Positions 1 through 11,900 of a stretch of 64,000 nucleotides of DNA are shown in pieces. Where the stretch lies: contig OX419756.1 in the NCBI GenBank assembly GCA_948567375.1, positions 74,006,552-74,070,551 on the forward strand. Direction: 5' to 3'. The stretch's first letter is position 1, and each line of letters opens with the position of its first letter. The notes beneath the pieces were generated by a model, which worked only from the letters and a program-made list of their open reading frames with translations, was not told where the DNA came from and ran no database searches. The translations under genes were made by a program, and so were the position numbers. Source of the stretch: Lunularia cruciata. Taxonomy: Eukaryota; Streptophyta; Marchantiopsida; Lunulariales; Lunulariaceae.

Positions 1-2345
1 TTAATCTATAGCAGGACAGAGGCAAAACATATGAATCATGTGCGAGAAGTCCTAAGAGGACTACGATAGTGGAAATTTTACTACAAGAAGTCAAAGTGTG
101 CTTTTTGGCAGAAGGAGGTTACCTTCTTGGGTCATAAGATCTCATTAGAGAGGATCAAGATGGAAAAAGAGAAGATCAAGGCCATTACTGATTGGCCTAC
201 CCCAAAAGATGCTATAGAAGTACGAGCATTCAATGGATTGGCCAGTTTTTACCAACGGTTCATTCACTATTATGCTCACGTGGCTGCACCGTTGACTGAC
301 CTCTTGGGAAAGAACTTGAGCTTCCAGTGGACCACCAAGCATGAAGAAGCATTCCAGAAGTTAAAGCATATGGTGTCTTCAAGACCTATTATTCAACCAT
401 ATGATCCTCAACTACCTTGTGTGGTTGATTTTGATGCTTCTAACTTTGCAATTGGAGCTGTGTTGCAATAAGAATTTCCAGATGGACTACATCCTATTGC
501 CTTTGTGTCTTGCCGACTAAATACAACTAAAAGAAATTACTTTGCTTGAGATCGGGAACAACTTGCAATGGTATATGCCACCAAGGTATGGAGGCATTAT
601 CTCTTGGGGAAACAAGTGATCATGCAAATTGATCACAAGCCATTGTTGCCTACCTTACACTTGGAGCACATGAAGGGTTGGCATCATTGATGGAAAGAGC
701 AACTCCAATTGTTTGACATCAAACTTGAGTACAAACCATGTCGGTTCCATGTCATCCCTAATGCTCTATCACGACGACCTGATTTGAAGGCTCTTCCTTT
801 CATCACGGTGGCAATTACAACGGTGTCCATTGACCCTAAGGTCCATAATGAGTTTTAATCAGCTCTACAACAAGATCCCTTCTTCCAAATGGTACATGGT
901 CGTCTGATAGCATGCGACAAGGAGTACAACACCTTCTCCTTCAAGGAAGGCCTTTTATTCCATGTAGATCAGATCTATGTTCCAGCAAAGGTGATCTTCG
1001 ACTTGTGCGCCTTCAAGAAGCCCATGATTTACCAATAGCTGGTCACATGGGAGTGGAAAAGACCTTGGGCACCCTCCAATGCCAATGGTGGTGGCCCAAC
1101 ATGACACGAGATGTTTGAGATGTTCGAGATCGAGATGTTCGAGATGTTTGATCATGTGAGAATTGCCAATGTAACAAGGCCAGCAACCAAAAGCCGAGTG
1201 GACTCCTTCAACCACTTGCCATTCCATCCGCTTGCTGGGAGCATGTGAGCTTAGATCTCATCACATCCTTCCCAAAGATAAAACAAGGACACACCGCAAT
1301 CGTGGTGTTTGTGGATAAGCTTAGTAAGCAAATCCACTTGGTACCAACCTGTGATACCGTGGATGCTCCAACCTTAGCGCAAATCTACTTCGACAATATC
1401 TTCAAGCATCATGAATGCCACGTGTACTCATCTCCAACCGTGATCCTCAATTTACTGGGAAGTTTTTGCAAGCACTCTTCCAGATACTTGGCACCAAGCT
1501 TGCTTTGTCCACAGCCTATCATCCTCAAATTGATGGAAAAATCAAACGCACAAGTCGTACATTAGAGGATATGTTACGGGCCTTTGTCAATGTCCACCAT
1601 ACCAACTGGGATGAATGTCTTATAGTTGCAAAATTTGCCTACAACAATTCCAAACAGGCAAGCACTGGATTTTCTCTCTTCTTTCTCAATTTTGGCCAAG
1701 ATCTGCTTGTTCTAGATTCTTTTCTTGCTCCCCCTCCCTCTTAGGTTCCTCATACTTCCACATTCTTGACCATTATATCCCAATCTCTCCAACAAACCAA
1801 GTCTCACCTCCTTGTTGCTCAGAATCGCCAAAAACAATATGTGGACCACCATCGTCGTGATCTTACCTTTGAATTTGGTGATAAATTCATGCTATCCTCT
1901 AGTAACCTCCCTCTCCCACTTGATACCCAAGTTCGTAAACTTGCCCCTAATTGGATAGGACCCCTTTGATATCACCCACATTGTCTCTCCTGTTGCTTAT
2001 CGACTTGCCTTGCCTTGTCACATGCGTATCCATCTTGTCTTTCATGCTTCCAAGTTGAAACCCTTTGTTCCTAACCCCTCTTCCTTTTCCTCTTGAGTCC
2101 ATCCTCCCCCTCTTCTTATCCCTATCAATGATCATGAGGAGTACGAAGTTGATTGTATCCTTGCGCGTTGCCATATTCAACGAGGCCGTTGCCAACATAC
2201 GGAGTACAAGGTCCTTTGGAAAGGGTATCCCCTTCATGATGCCACATGGGAATCTCTTTCCCACCTCCAAAATGCACAGACTGCCATCAAGGAATTCAAA
2301 GCTTCACTGGCAACGAGGACGTCATCAACTAATGGCGGAGGAATA
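1..2345 (+). pseudogene. Decayed Ty3/gypsy chromovirus pol (RT end, RNase H, integrase, chromodomain)
   Basis: The window opens inside reverse transcriptase. Readable in order are the RT C-terminus with FLGHKIS (about 127-150), RNase H with the DFDASNFAIGAVLQ block (about 425-470) and a DHKPLLP block (about 632-652). These are followed by an integrase zinc-binding region (HMGVEKTLGTLQCQWWWPNM, about 1045-1105), the integrase core (DLITSFP near 1248, HPQIDG near 1520) and a C-terminal chromodomain (EEYEVDCILAR through KVLWKGYPLHDATWESL, 2130-2318). A chromodomain after integrase defines chromoviruses, which use it to target chromatin. The frame is broken by several stops (TAA at 469, TGA near 547, TGA near 688, TAA near 856) and by frame changes in integrase, so this copy is dead. 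The 5' half lies outside the window. I am sure of the family but not of the lineage within it. Confidence 0.93.
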
Positions 2346-2830
2346 TGTAACAATATGGAGTTTAGCGATGAAGTTAGTCGGGCTTACAAAGTAGATAATA
2401 AGACAAAATACCCTAGAATATTCTAGAAGCATGTAAGAAGCTTCTTGGGAAGCTTCCCAACTAGTTAACTTGCGTCCTAAGCAGGTAGCTTCTAGAAGGA
2501 AGCTTTTAGAAGCTTCTAACTAGCTTAGCTTGCATGCCAAGCGCTTTCTTGGCTTGCACTCCAAGAAAGCGGCTCAAGGAAGCTTCTTGAGAACCTTCAA
2601 GGGTCTTGTATACTACCTATAAATACCAAAGCTGAAGCTCATGCTAGGCATTCAGAGTTTTCCCTCATTCAAGTGTCCCAATGTGAGTTTCCATTCTCCT
2701 ATTTCTCTCCTTGGTTTTGGTCTTTTACATATATAATATGAGTGTTTATCTACTCCTATGCTACCAAGATCACCAAGGATAGGATCAAATTGTCTCTCTT
2801 AGCCAAAGCTACATGAGTATATGTATTAGT
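2346..2830 (+). repeat. 3' LTR of the gypsy element (right end uncertain)
   Basis: The LTR starts with TGTAACAATATGG at 2346, directly after a purine-rich tract (GGCGGAGGAATA, about 2333-2345) that looks like the polypurine tract, and soon after the chromodomain reading frame. A TATA box (TATAAATA, 2618-2625) fits an LTR promoter. The upstream 200 bp is the U3 region and is packed with TTCTAGAA and GAAGCTTC palindromes. The matching 5' LTR is outside the window, so the right end near 2830 is only an estimate. Confidence 0.65.
2415..2520 (+). promoter_or_regulatory. Array of heat-shock-element-like motifs in the gypsy LTR U3
   Basis: Heat-shock elements are alternating GAA and TTC triplets spaced by two bases. 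A perfect three-unit element (GAATATTCTAGAA) lies at 2416-2428. GAAGCTTC pairs lie at 2437-2444 and 2449-2456, and TTCTAGAA at 2490-2497. A four-unit array follows at 2499-2516 (GAA, TTT, GAA, TTC; one base off perfect). The array sits about 100-200 bp upstream of the LTR TATA box, the right place for an enhancer. Heat responsiveness is inferred from motif density and position. Confidence 0.6.
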
Positions 2831-5800
2831 CTACCAATCATTAGGACAACAAGTGAGGGTGGAGCAATTGGTTTAAGCACTAGTCTAGGAGATCTTGGGT
2901 TCATACCCTATTGTGCACAATCTGAAAAGGTCTGTAGATTTTGCCACACAACTACCAAAAACTCAACTAAATTTCTAACCTTATGCCAACAAGCTAGTTT
3001 GATGTCCCTTCTAGGCCTTTTTAGTCTCTCTAGCCCAATGCTTTAAAGCCTCTAAATTCAACCAAATGAGACTTTTCTTCTTACTTATTTGAACCCTCTC
3101 TAAACCTAACCTTCTCCAAATCTGGCTAACCTTCACCAAATCAAGGTTTGTTGGCCTTTTACGCCTTTCTAGCCTTTTTAGCCCAATGCCTCAAAGTCTC
3201 TAAATTTAGCTAAATGAGACCTTTCTTCTTGCTGATTCAAAGCTTCTCTAAATTTGGCTAACCTCCACCAACTTGAGCACTAGCTAAGGCATACTCAAGT
3301 TGTAAGCCAATCTATTTCTCACTCAAGATAAACCTCTAATGGCTATTTAGGACATCATGGACTAAGAAGACAAGGATCTAACTTTTCTAACTCTCCAAAT
3401 CCATCACACTACTCCAAGGTACCTCCAAGACTCAAGACATTTCTCACTAAAGAACTCAATGAGAGAGAGAGATAGTTACAAATGAAAGGATGATCAGTAT
3501 TTCTTTATCCTTAGCTTATATACTTGTGAAAAAGTTATACACCAAGTTCCTAATTACTAGAGTAACTCAAGTTACTAGGCTAGAAGTCAAATAAAGTCTA
3601 AATATTTAAAAGAATATCCAAGCACATGATAATAATCTTATGAGTAGGTGGACTTAATTTAACTTTTACTTATTTCTTGTTTCATTTCTTGGATATAAAT
3701 TTGAATATATAAATCAAAAACATGTATATAAACTAGTAATGTTAATGTATATATAATTCTCACAAATATGTCATTTCATATTTAAGTTTTAATAATTTAT
3801 GACTTTCTCATATTTACTTTAGAAAGAGTAATGTTTTAAACCAAAAGGTTTTATTCTAGATCTTTTTGGTAGAAGTAAGGAGACAAAATTTTGACCTAAT
3901 AAGTCATCAAATAAAATAAATGCCAAGAAATAAAATAAAAAATAATTTATTTATTCCTTTTATGGAGGAAAGATAATATCAATAATTCATAATCTGAATA
4001 AAATATCTTCTTGTAAAAAATTTATTTTTTATGATATTAAAAGTAATCATAAATCAATATACTATAGTTGTCATATAGGAATAAAGGTTCTTTGAGAGGT
4101 GTTTTGAATTGGAATGATTTGTCCTTGAGTATGGCAATGGGTTTTTTTTTTAAAATTATCCCATGCCATCCAGGGTTTGGGGGTCCGGAGTCTAGGTATA
4201 ATATATGAGATAAAAGAAAATTATGTAAATTTATTAATAAATTTAACATCTAGTTCTTTACTGATTTTTTATAAAAATATCATCATAAGATATATGAATC
4301 ACAGACCTATCTTTTATCACATGTATATTGTTAGGGGTGTTCTATCTATCCACGATTTGCACTTAAGGTTCAAAAGTATCCCAATTTAAAGTTGATATTT
4401 TATTCATGGTGTAAAATATGTATTTCTACTTTTTAAAATTTAGAAGAAATTTTTTTAAGTGTTGATATATATATATATATATATCTTCTAATTCTATCTG
4501 AACTTATATTTTTAATTTGAAATCCCATCCAACTTATCTCTTACTAGGATTAACAATCTTGTACATTCTCTCAATTGGTTAACTAAAGTTATTAGTAAGA
4601 TTTACCCTTTACATGTTATAATTTATTATAATTAAGGAGTTTGTAATTATTTTATATTTATTAATTTTAATAGCTATATCAAGCCAAAGTTTAGGATTAG
4701 TACGAGACTTGGCACCACCTCTCAAGAAGATGACTCCAAAAGTAAAAAAGTTTTGGCCAAATACAAAGTTTAGACATCTTAAGCTAAGGACTAATATAGA
4801 TTCATATATTTTAGCAATGGACATGGAAGTTCGACAATTGAAAATATTTGTTGACATTACGTTGGAATATGTTGTTTGAGAGTTCAAGAATTCAAGACTT
4901 TACTATTTTGAAGGTTGAATTACTAAATATCAGGACAATGCAAAGATTTCGTTTCTTGAGCTTCCGTAATTTCTCAATCAGTATCTATTTTGAGTTCGGC
5001 TTGGGGTCTCCCATCCTTCTTGTTTTCTATGGGGTCCCATTTTTCTCTATTTCAAGCAAAGTGAAATTAAATAACTATTTGAATTTTGCATCCAATGAAA
5101 AAAATCTCATAAGAACAAAACCCAATTATAGGAGTTATATGAAAAAGAAAATTAGCAAGTCCTTTTCTTAGATACTTTACTTTGTGCTTTTAAAATCTGA
5201 AAATATTAAACTAAGGATCAAATACTACTTCAATAATAATAATCTTTCCATCCAAATAACTAAAGGTAATTCAAGGATTCCGTTTCTGATATTGTTTGCT
5301 GCTTCATATGGTGTTTCAAGTTGTTGAGATGATGCTAAAAGAATTATAGAATTTTTTGTATCCAATGAGACCGAAAATCATATACAGTAAACTAAAATGT
5401 AGCAGTTTTAGAAGAAAAAGATTTACTTTTTTCTTTGAGGTACTTTATTTTACAAGTTCAAAATCCAAAATATTGACAATACCAAGGGTAATTTGCTGAT
5501 AATGCTACCTGATCCTTATATGATAGGATAATAAAAAATATTACAATTGATGAATTCCAATCTAGTGTTGTTTCAAACCATTCGCATAACAACACTAATA
5601 AACTCTATGACTTTTGTATTCAATAAAACTAAAATCATTGTGAAATGCAAAATATCTCATTTATGTGTATATCATTTTCGGATGTTGTTTCCAAATCCAC
5701 AACAATCATAAATTAAATTTTCTATGGATTCCAATTTAGCTTTTACTACTTTGATAAGACTATAGTTCATCACTTCGATAGTTCATTGCTTCAACCATCG

Positions 5801-5940
5801 TACAATATGGTTAATAAATAGATTTGGTTTGATGAGGATGGAAGTAAAGTATCAATAACTTACGAAGTCCTTCAATGCAAGGTCCCCATCATAGTACATG
5901 GAGTGTCCAAGAATCTAATTCTATTGACTCAACGTTACTA
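2831..5940. other. Gene-free, partly very AT-rich region
   Basis: No reading frame here resembles a known family and no RNA gene was recognised. From about 3500 the composition drops to very AT-rich, with poly-A and poly-T runs and a pure (AT)10 microsatellite at 4465-4484. It separates the gypsy remnant from the AMSH promoter region and is probably decayed repeat DNA, although I could not name the repeats. Confidence 0.6.
3017..3270. repeat. Imperfect direct duplication, period about 148 bp
   Basis: A stretch beginning with CTTTTTAG, continuing through AGCCCAATGC and CTCTAAATT and on to AAATGAGAC followed by TTTCTTCTT, occurs twice. The AAATGAGAC block is at 3064-3072 and again at 3212-3220. 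The copies are diverged and carry no coding signal. They may belong to the neighbouring retroelement or be a local tandem duplication. Confidence 0.6.
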
Positions 5941-7398
5941 AGAAGAGCATCCATGCGTGAGAAGAAAAGAGTTAACAGGATTTGACGGCAAATACACCGG
6001 TCATGTTTGAGCTGGCCGGCTGGGTCCTGCCCTCAATAATCTTAGAAGGTATTTCTGATCTCTCCTACACGGTATTATCCTACGCGGTCTCCGTTCTCTT
6101 CCCTTCCCTTCCCTATATCTCTTCACTTGACTTGTGTGTTCTGAAGGACAAAATCCCGCAGAGATGGTCTTAACTTTGACACTTAGACTGAATAGCACCC
6201 CAAGTTAAAAAAACTTAACAGAACCCCAAAGCCTGACGTGGATCAACGTGGCAACTGACTGTCCTAGTTGGCAATGAATATGTGCTAACATGACAGATGA
6301 TTATCCTACTTGATGGGGTCTTCCCATCCTTCATTTTTCCTACGCGGTCGCCTTTTACCACTTTGCAAGCGAATGTTGTAGCTCACCAGAGCTTTGGATA
6401 TTTCCCTGAACTGCGGGGATTCACAGTGAATTTACTCCTCCACTGTTTACAAGAACAAAAGCTATGTATCGAAAAGTTTGTGTACCAACACGTATAGCTA
6501 AATCCACGTCAGGTTCAGTTATTGTTAACCCTTTCTGCCACCTGGTAGAATAATAAGTTTATCCCGCAAAGTTCGGGTACGTTTAAGTCCACCTCTGCAA
6601 AATCCCGTGGACTTCCCGCCAAGTTTCACAACGCTTCTGTTGTGGAACTCCCAACTCATGAGAAGCATGATTTCACACAAGGATAGATGTTGTCTCCAAT
6701 TTCAGCTCGAAAAATCTTGCTATAGTGGTCTCCCACTTATTTATGAACAGTATAATCGATTGAGTTAAAGCTTTTATGTGTTTTCTTGATAAACGGGTGA
6801 TAGTGACCCCAAGTTTTGTGTATGAGAGCCAAAACAGAGCGAGAATTATAATTGGATTCTTTGGCAAGTAGAGGTCCCCACGAAACGGATACTTTTTCTC
6901 CGGCCTTATGCCGGTGGTCTCTCTGTGCCCGTCTTTAGTCCGCCAGAAAGCCGGAAAATTAGGAAACGTGTTACAGTGCCGTATCCGCAAGCCGACGGAA
7001 GGTCCTCTTCTTCTTCTCCAAGTTGGGAAGAGTCGAGGATGGCAGCTTATGACTTCAGAGAGGAATTTGGCTGAGCTGACCGACGGCTATGGTCACATTA
7101 CAAGGAAGGGAAGGGGGATTTAAATGGTCTAGGGCGCTATTGATTTGCGTGGGTTTAATTCGATTTGCGTGGGTTTAATTCGATAGACTGAATTCAATTC
7201 AGAGCGCACCTGATTACTGATTATGTTTGAAGAAAGCATTCTCCAGACCAAGGCGTAGTGCGCTGATAAGGAACTGGATCCACCGATGCAGGGAGTGGAG
7301 GAGCAGTGCAGGTTTTGTTTTGGTTTGGTGTGAATCGAACATTCTATGGTGTGAAGGAGGAGGGGAGGATCCAGAACTGTGCGTCTCTGCTCTGCAAA
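5941..7398. other. Intergenic region and 5' leader upstream of AMSH
   Basis: Base composition becomes balanced again and the sequence runs into the AMSH start. No TATA box stands out. The motif TCCTACGCGGTC occurs twice (near 6077 and 6338), and an 11-bp inverted pair CCTGACGTGGA / TCCACGTCAGG is at 6232 and 6503. A perfect 20-bp tandem duplication lies at 7142-7181. No convincing gene was seen. Confidence 0.5.
7142..7181. repeat. Perfect 20-bp tandem duplication in AMSH 5' region
   Basis: The 20-mer starting GATTTGCGTGGG occurs twice back to back (7142-7161 and 7162-7181), and the first three bases repeat once more. It lies about 220 bp before the AMSH start codon, in the likely promoter or 5' UTR. 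Confidence 0.85.
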
Positions 7399-8992
7399 AT
7401 GAAGAGCAAGACGCTCGTCGTCGCCGATAAGGCGGCGAAATTGGAAGTGGATCATAGGCTGCCACTGCGAATTTATTATCGGGCCGCAGACAGTCTGCTT
7501 AGACAGGTGAGATGCAAATCCTGGCTGCATAGTTTTAAATTGTCCGCACTGATCAATTTTAGAAAATTGTTGAACAATTTTTCGTGAGATTGAAAAGAGA
7601 GCTGGGTTAAATGAACATCTGAAATTAGTCATGAGGATGCCATGAAGCATGGACCGAAGCTTCATCGCCCGCGATTCTCCCAGTACTGATACTTCCCGCG
7701 ATCATGGTGATAACAAGCTTGTTGGAACTTCAATCTTTTCAAAGAACTGGCATTAGAGCAGTATGCACTGTACGTCCCGAAAAGTCAAATGGAAGGAAAT
7801 TCTACAGGGCAGCTAATGACGCAAGGCGGTTGTGCTTTGTATCCAAGGATTGCAGTAAGAGCATTGCAGAAGAGTGCCTTCCTTACTTTTGACCTGTCTT
7901 TCAAACGTTGCTGACCGAAGGAAACAAGCTCATAAGCTTAGAATGTTCTTCTGGTCTAGATGTCGGAAGCCATTTCAAAAGCTCGTTAGACGATATGGCG
8001 GACAGGAGATAAAATAAGTAAAAAAATACATGAAATTGACAAATTGTTGAAGACACACAAATGGGGTCTAGTTAAAAGTATTGGACATAGAATGTGCTGC
8101 AAACAGTTCAGTAGCAACTAATGAAGCTCTTGAAAGGAAGCGGGCATCTTGGTATTATGACATAAGGATGTCTAGCTATCACTCGAGTGCAGGGAGGGAT
8201 GCTACCACCATGAATTTCGGCTACTACTTACTATCTACGTATTTCCTTGAAGAATCACCAGGCAGAGGTGTTGGCCTGAAATTCTTACACAACGATCTGT
8301 GTGCCTCCCTGCAGGCAAGGATATACCGGAAGGAAAACAACATTATAGATCTCTATGTCCTTCTATTACGATATTCCAGGTCTTGTTCTGTTCTACTCGC
8401 GAATTACCTATTCATCTTGTGGATATGTCATCTTATCGGACATTCTATGTGGTCGTAGTACTTTCTGCACTCTTATGTTTGGACTCTAGAAGCTTAGAGT
8501 GACCGAACTGTACGCATGACTGTGTCTCTTTTTTCCTTTCAGTTTGGTGATGGAAACCATACCGCAACACCGAGATTATCGATCTTTTATGGGCAGAGAA
8601 AAAGTGGATTTTATGAAGGTGCGAATTCTTTACCACTGGCCACTGGTTGCGTGCCTGTAGCATTGGCAGATTCTTTTGCCTTTGAGCTTACATTTTACTT
8701 TGTCTTTGTCTTTCACGAAGGATTACGACCTTAGCGCAATGGTATTGGCGCAGGAGGTTCCAAGTATATTAATATTATCAATTGGAATTCTTCTAGCCGG
8801 TTGCAGAGGTTGTTAGATATTCTTAATGAGCTTGAAGCATTGAAACCTCAAGTGCAAAGCGAAGTTTCTCGGTACAACAATACACATTTTCCGGCAGTAC
8901 CCTCTTCGGTTGTCTCGTTACCAGCCAATGGTGGCGTTCTTCCTCATCAGCTTTACAGGAGTCGATCAATTTCCAGCAGCAACCCTGTTAGG
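7399..8992 (+). CDS. AMSH: AMSH exons 1-4: N-terminal USP8/AMSH dimerisation domain
   Basis: Exon 1 encodes LEVDHRLPLRIYYRAADSLL, the conserved entry of plant AMSH proteins. Exon 2 continues ARIYRKENNIIDLYVLLLRY, exon 3 VMETIPQHRDYRSFM and exon 4 LLDILNELEALKPQVQSEV, the helix that ends the domain. This helical domain mediates self-association and ESCRT binding in the family. After residue 115 the sequence becomes Ser/Pro-rich and unstructured. Intron 1 (7507-8314, 808 nt) holds nothing I recognise. Confidence 0.93.
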
Positions 8993-11900
8993 GTATTTTG
9001 TCATCTCATCATCTCGCTAGGAACAGCATGTCTTTTAAGTTGATAATGATAAAATGCATCACGTTTAGTTTGACTTATCAAGAGTGTTCTGTACTCTAGA
9101 TAATAGTTGACAATTTAGAAGGTTGTGCGTCATTCAATCTTGTACCTTGCTGGACAACAGGGTTTCACTTCCCTGATAACGGTTTTACCATGAGCTTGTG
9201 CTGAAGTAACAAGTTATGTGACGTTCAGGATACATATCAAGGTGGGAGGTGGACGGGAGAGCTCCCAAGCAAACCTGTTGAATCAAGGAGACAAGGTTAT
9301 TCCCGACTAGATTACAATTTGGCAGGTGAATTGAACAATAGGGTTGCTGATAAAGGGAGACAAGATGTTTCGACATTTGGCTACAACTGGACAGGAGATG
9401 TCAGTAGCGTGCCCATTGATCAAGGAAGACAAGAGATTCCTGAAGCTGGTTACGACTGGAAGGGTACACTCAATAGCCAGTCTCTCGATGTGCAAAGACA
9501 TGAGTACTCTCAAGGTGGTGCCAGCTGGACAGGAAACGGTAGTCCCAACCCTGTCTACCTACAACGGCGGGAGCACTATCAAACGGGCAGCTTTCAGACT
9601 CAAGATGCCTGTAACTTGGGCTTCAGTTCAGGAAGTGGTCGGTCTAATTATGCATCGGCTCTTCCTGTTGTAAATAGTATGAAAAACTTGTAAGTGTGAC
9701 CTACTTCAAAGTGATAAGCAGATGCTGCAGTACATACTACTGACGCCACGAGCTAAATTCATACTAGCCATGTCATTTTTATGAAATGAGTTCCAAGAAG
9801 TCATTAGTAGGCGCCTTTCTGAGCTTTTGCCATTGCTCAAACGAATATCATCACTTCAAAGACAAGAAGTACAAGGGTGGGGCTGGGAGGCCCATATATT
9901 GGGTTCCGTAGCAGCTTTTAGATAATCAAACGAAGTAAGATTTAAATTAGAAGAGCTTGTATGAGGTAACAGGTTCTTTAGCGATTCTTAATTCCAGTCA
10001 ACTGACAGGTCACTAGCAGGAGTAACCACTCAGCAGAATTTCCCAAACAGATATTATATCAAACTGAGATCGAGAAAATCGATAATATCTCTAAGTAATG
10101 ACATCGCGAAGTGTCCTTATTGTCTAGTAATGACTTTACTTTTCCACAGCTGTTTTATTAGTTTGTTAGGTCACCTGTCAGCATTCAGTCATATATTTTA
10201 TCAGGTGCTTCATGGTGCTCTGAGTTCATTTATTTTCCGCAGATCCCTCAGCATCCCAAGTGCTACAAGTGAAACTTTATCCAGACATTCTTTCATGGGT
10301 TCAACCAATGTCCGACGACCCACACAATCGAATGTTCTGACCGCGAAGGTGCGTGTGGTATTGGAATCCTATGGAGATATCGGAGTAAAGGACAAGTAGA
10401 ACTTGGAGAGCTTCAGTAGCATAGTTAACCACGCTGTGCGTCAGAAGGTAAATAGTTAATGCTTCACACCTCTTTCAATGACTGATTACACGGAATACTA
10501 ATACACTTAAGTGGTGATGCTGCAGGTTGCATATCCGAATTTAATGGACGCATCACCGATCATTAATCCAAGGTTATCTATTTTTACAAATCTTTTATTT
10601 TGAACTGCACCTTGCTTTTCTGTCCAGGGAGTTCAACATTGTATTCCCCATGCGGCACCTATCATGACATAATCTGATTCGGAGCTTGATATCTGCATGA
10701 AGTTTGGATCAGAGTTGGAGTCCGCCACTTCCGCCGAGCACGAACGGGGACGCCCCACTAGAACATGTGTCCCTAGACCAAGCAGATTTGATCAAGCTTG
10801 AAGATAAACAGTCCAGTCTCATTGAATCTGCTGTCTTATCCCACTCCCAGTTGATCAGACAACCTTCTCCACCTCCAATGCTAGCTGAGGTACAAACCAT
10901 CACCGCAGTTGTCAATCATGAAAGTAGTTGCACAGAGGTGCACTCTTGTGACCTATCCAGTCTGAAAGTACCTCCGGTTGAGATACCGGAAGATTTGGGG
11001 CGTTCAAGGAAACCGAAACCTCTGCATATCGTAAGCGATTCTATCCGATACCCTATATTCACTTTTATATGGTCTCTGCTGAATGACCTTACGGACATTC
11101 GAAAGTGACGTTTAAATGTTTGATTACGGTATGTTAGATATTTTGGGCCAAAATTTTTTTTTTTCTGAAAGAATATTGGACGAGTCGTGATTGAACACCT
11201 GTCAAACTGATGCTATCAGTTCCTCGGGTGTGTCTCCAGGCAGCAGTTCTCATGGAAGAGTTCATGGGAGTTGCGAAAGGCAATACGAGAAGCAATCTTG
11301 AAACTTGTGGAGTGCTGGCAGGATCACTTGTAAGTGCTGTATTTACTAAATTAGGATCACGGCACATTCTCCTGGTTGTCCATTTCATCTTTCTCCTCCT
11401 TAGCCCTTGAAGAAGGCAGGGTCCTTATGTGTTATTGCCATGCGCACGTACGTCTTATAACCAGAAAGAGGGCGTCTTTTATGTGACAACGTTGATCATA
11501 CCGAAGCAGGAAGGGACCTCCAACTCTGTAAGTGCTTTTGTCCATAGTGTCATTGTTCATCTGGTTTCTTATCTTGTTCCAAGGTGCAAATCTGATTCCC
11601 TGGCGAATCAATGTACGAGTGTGATCGATTTTTTTTGGAATCGAAAATCCAATCTAAGTATGTCTAACCCAGCATGTGAGCATATGTGCGTAGTGCAACA
11701 CAACCAACGAGGAAGAGCTCTTTGAGTACCAAGATAAACATGATCTTTTCCAATTCGGTTGGATCCATGTACGTCATGCCACCCAATCTTGAGCTTCCAC
11801 TTTGTATACTTGAGTGTCAGAATATGTGAGTCAAACTGTTTGAATAGGAGGCTTCCTGAAGGCGGCGGACATGCTAGGGATTTCTACAGAAGTTACCGAC

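Noticed and set aside
6232-6513. 11-bp inverted pair CCTGACGTGGA / TCCACGTCAGG resembling MITE ends
   Set aside because: Several 11-bp pairs at this spacing are expected by chance in the window; no target duplication was found.
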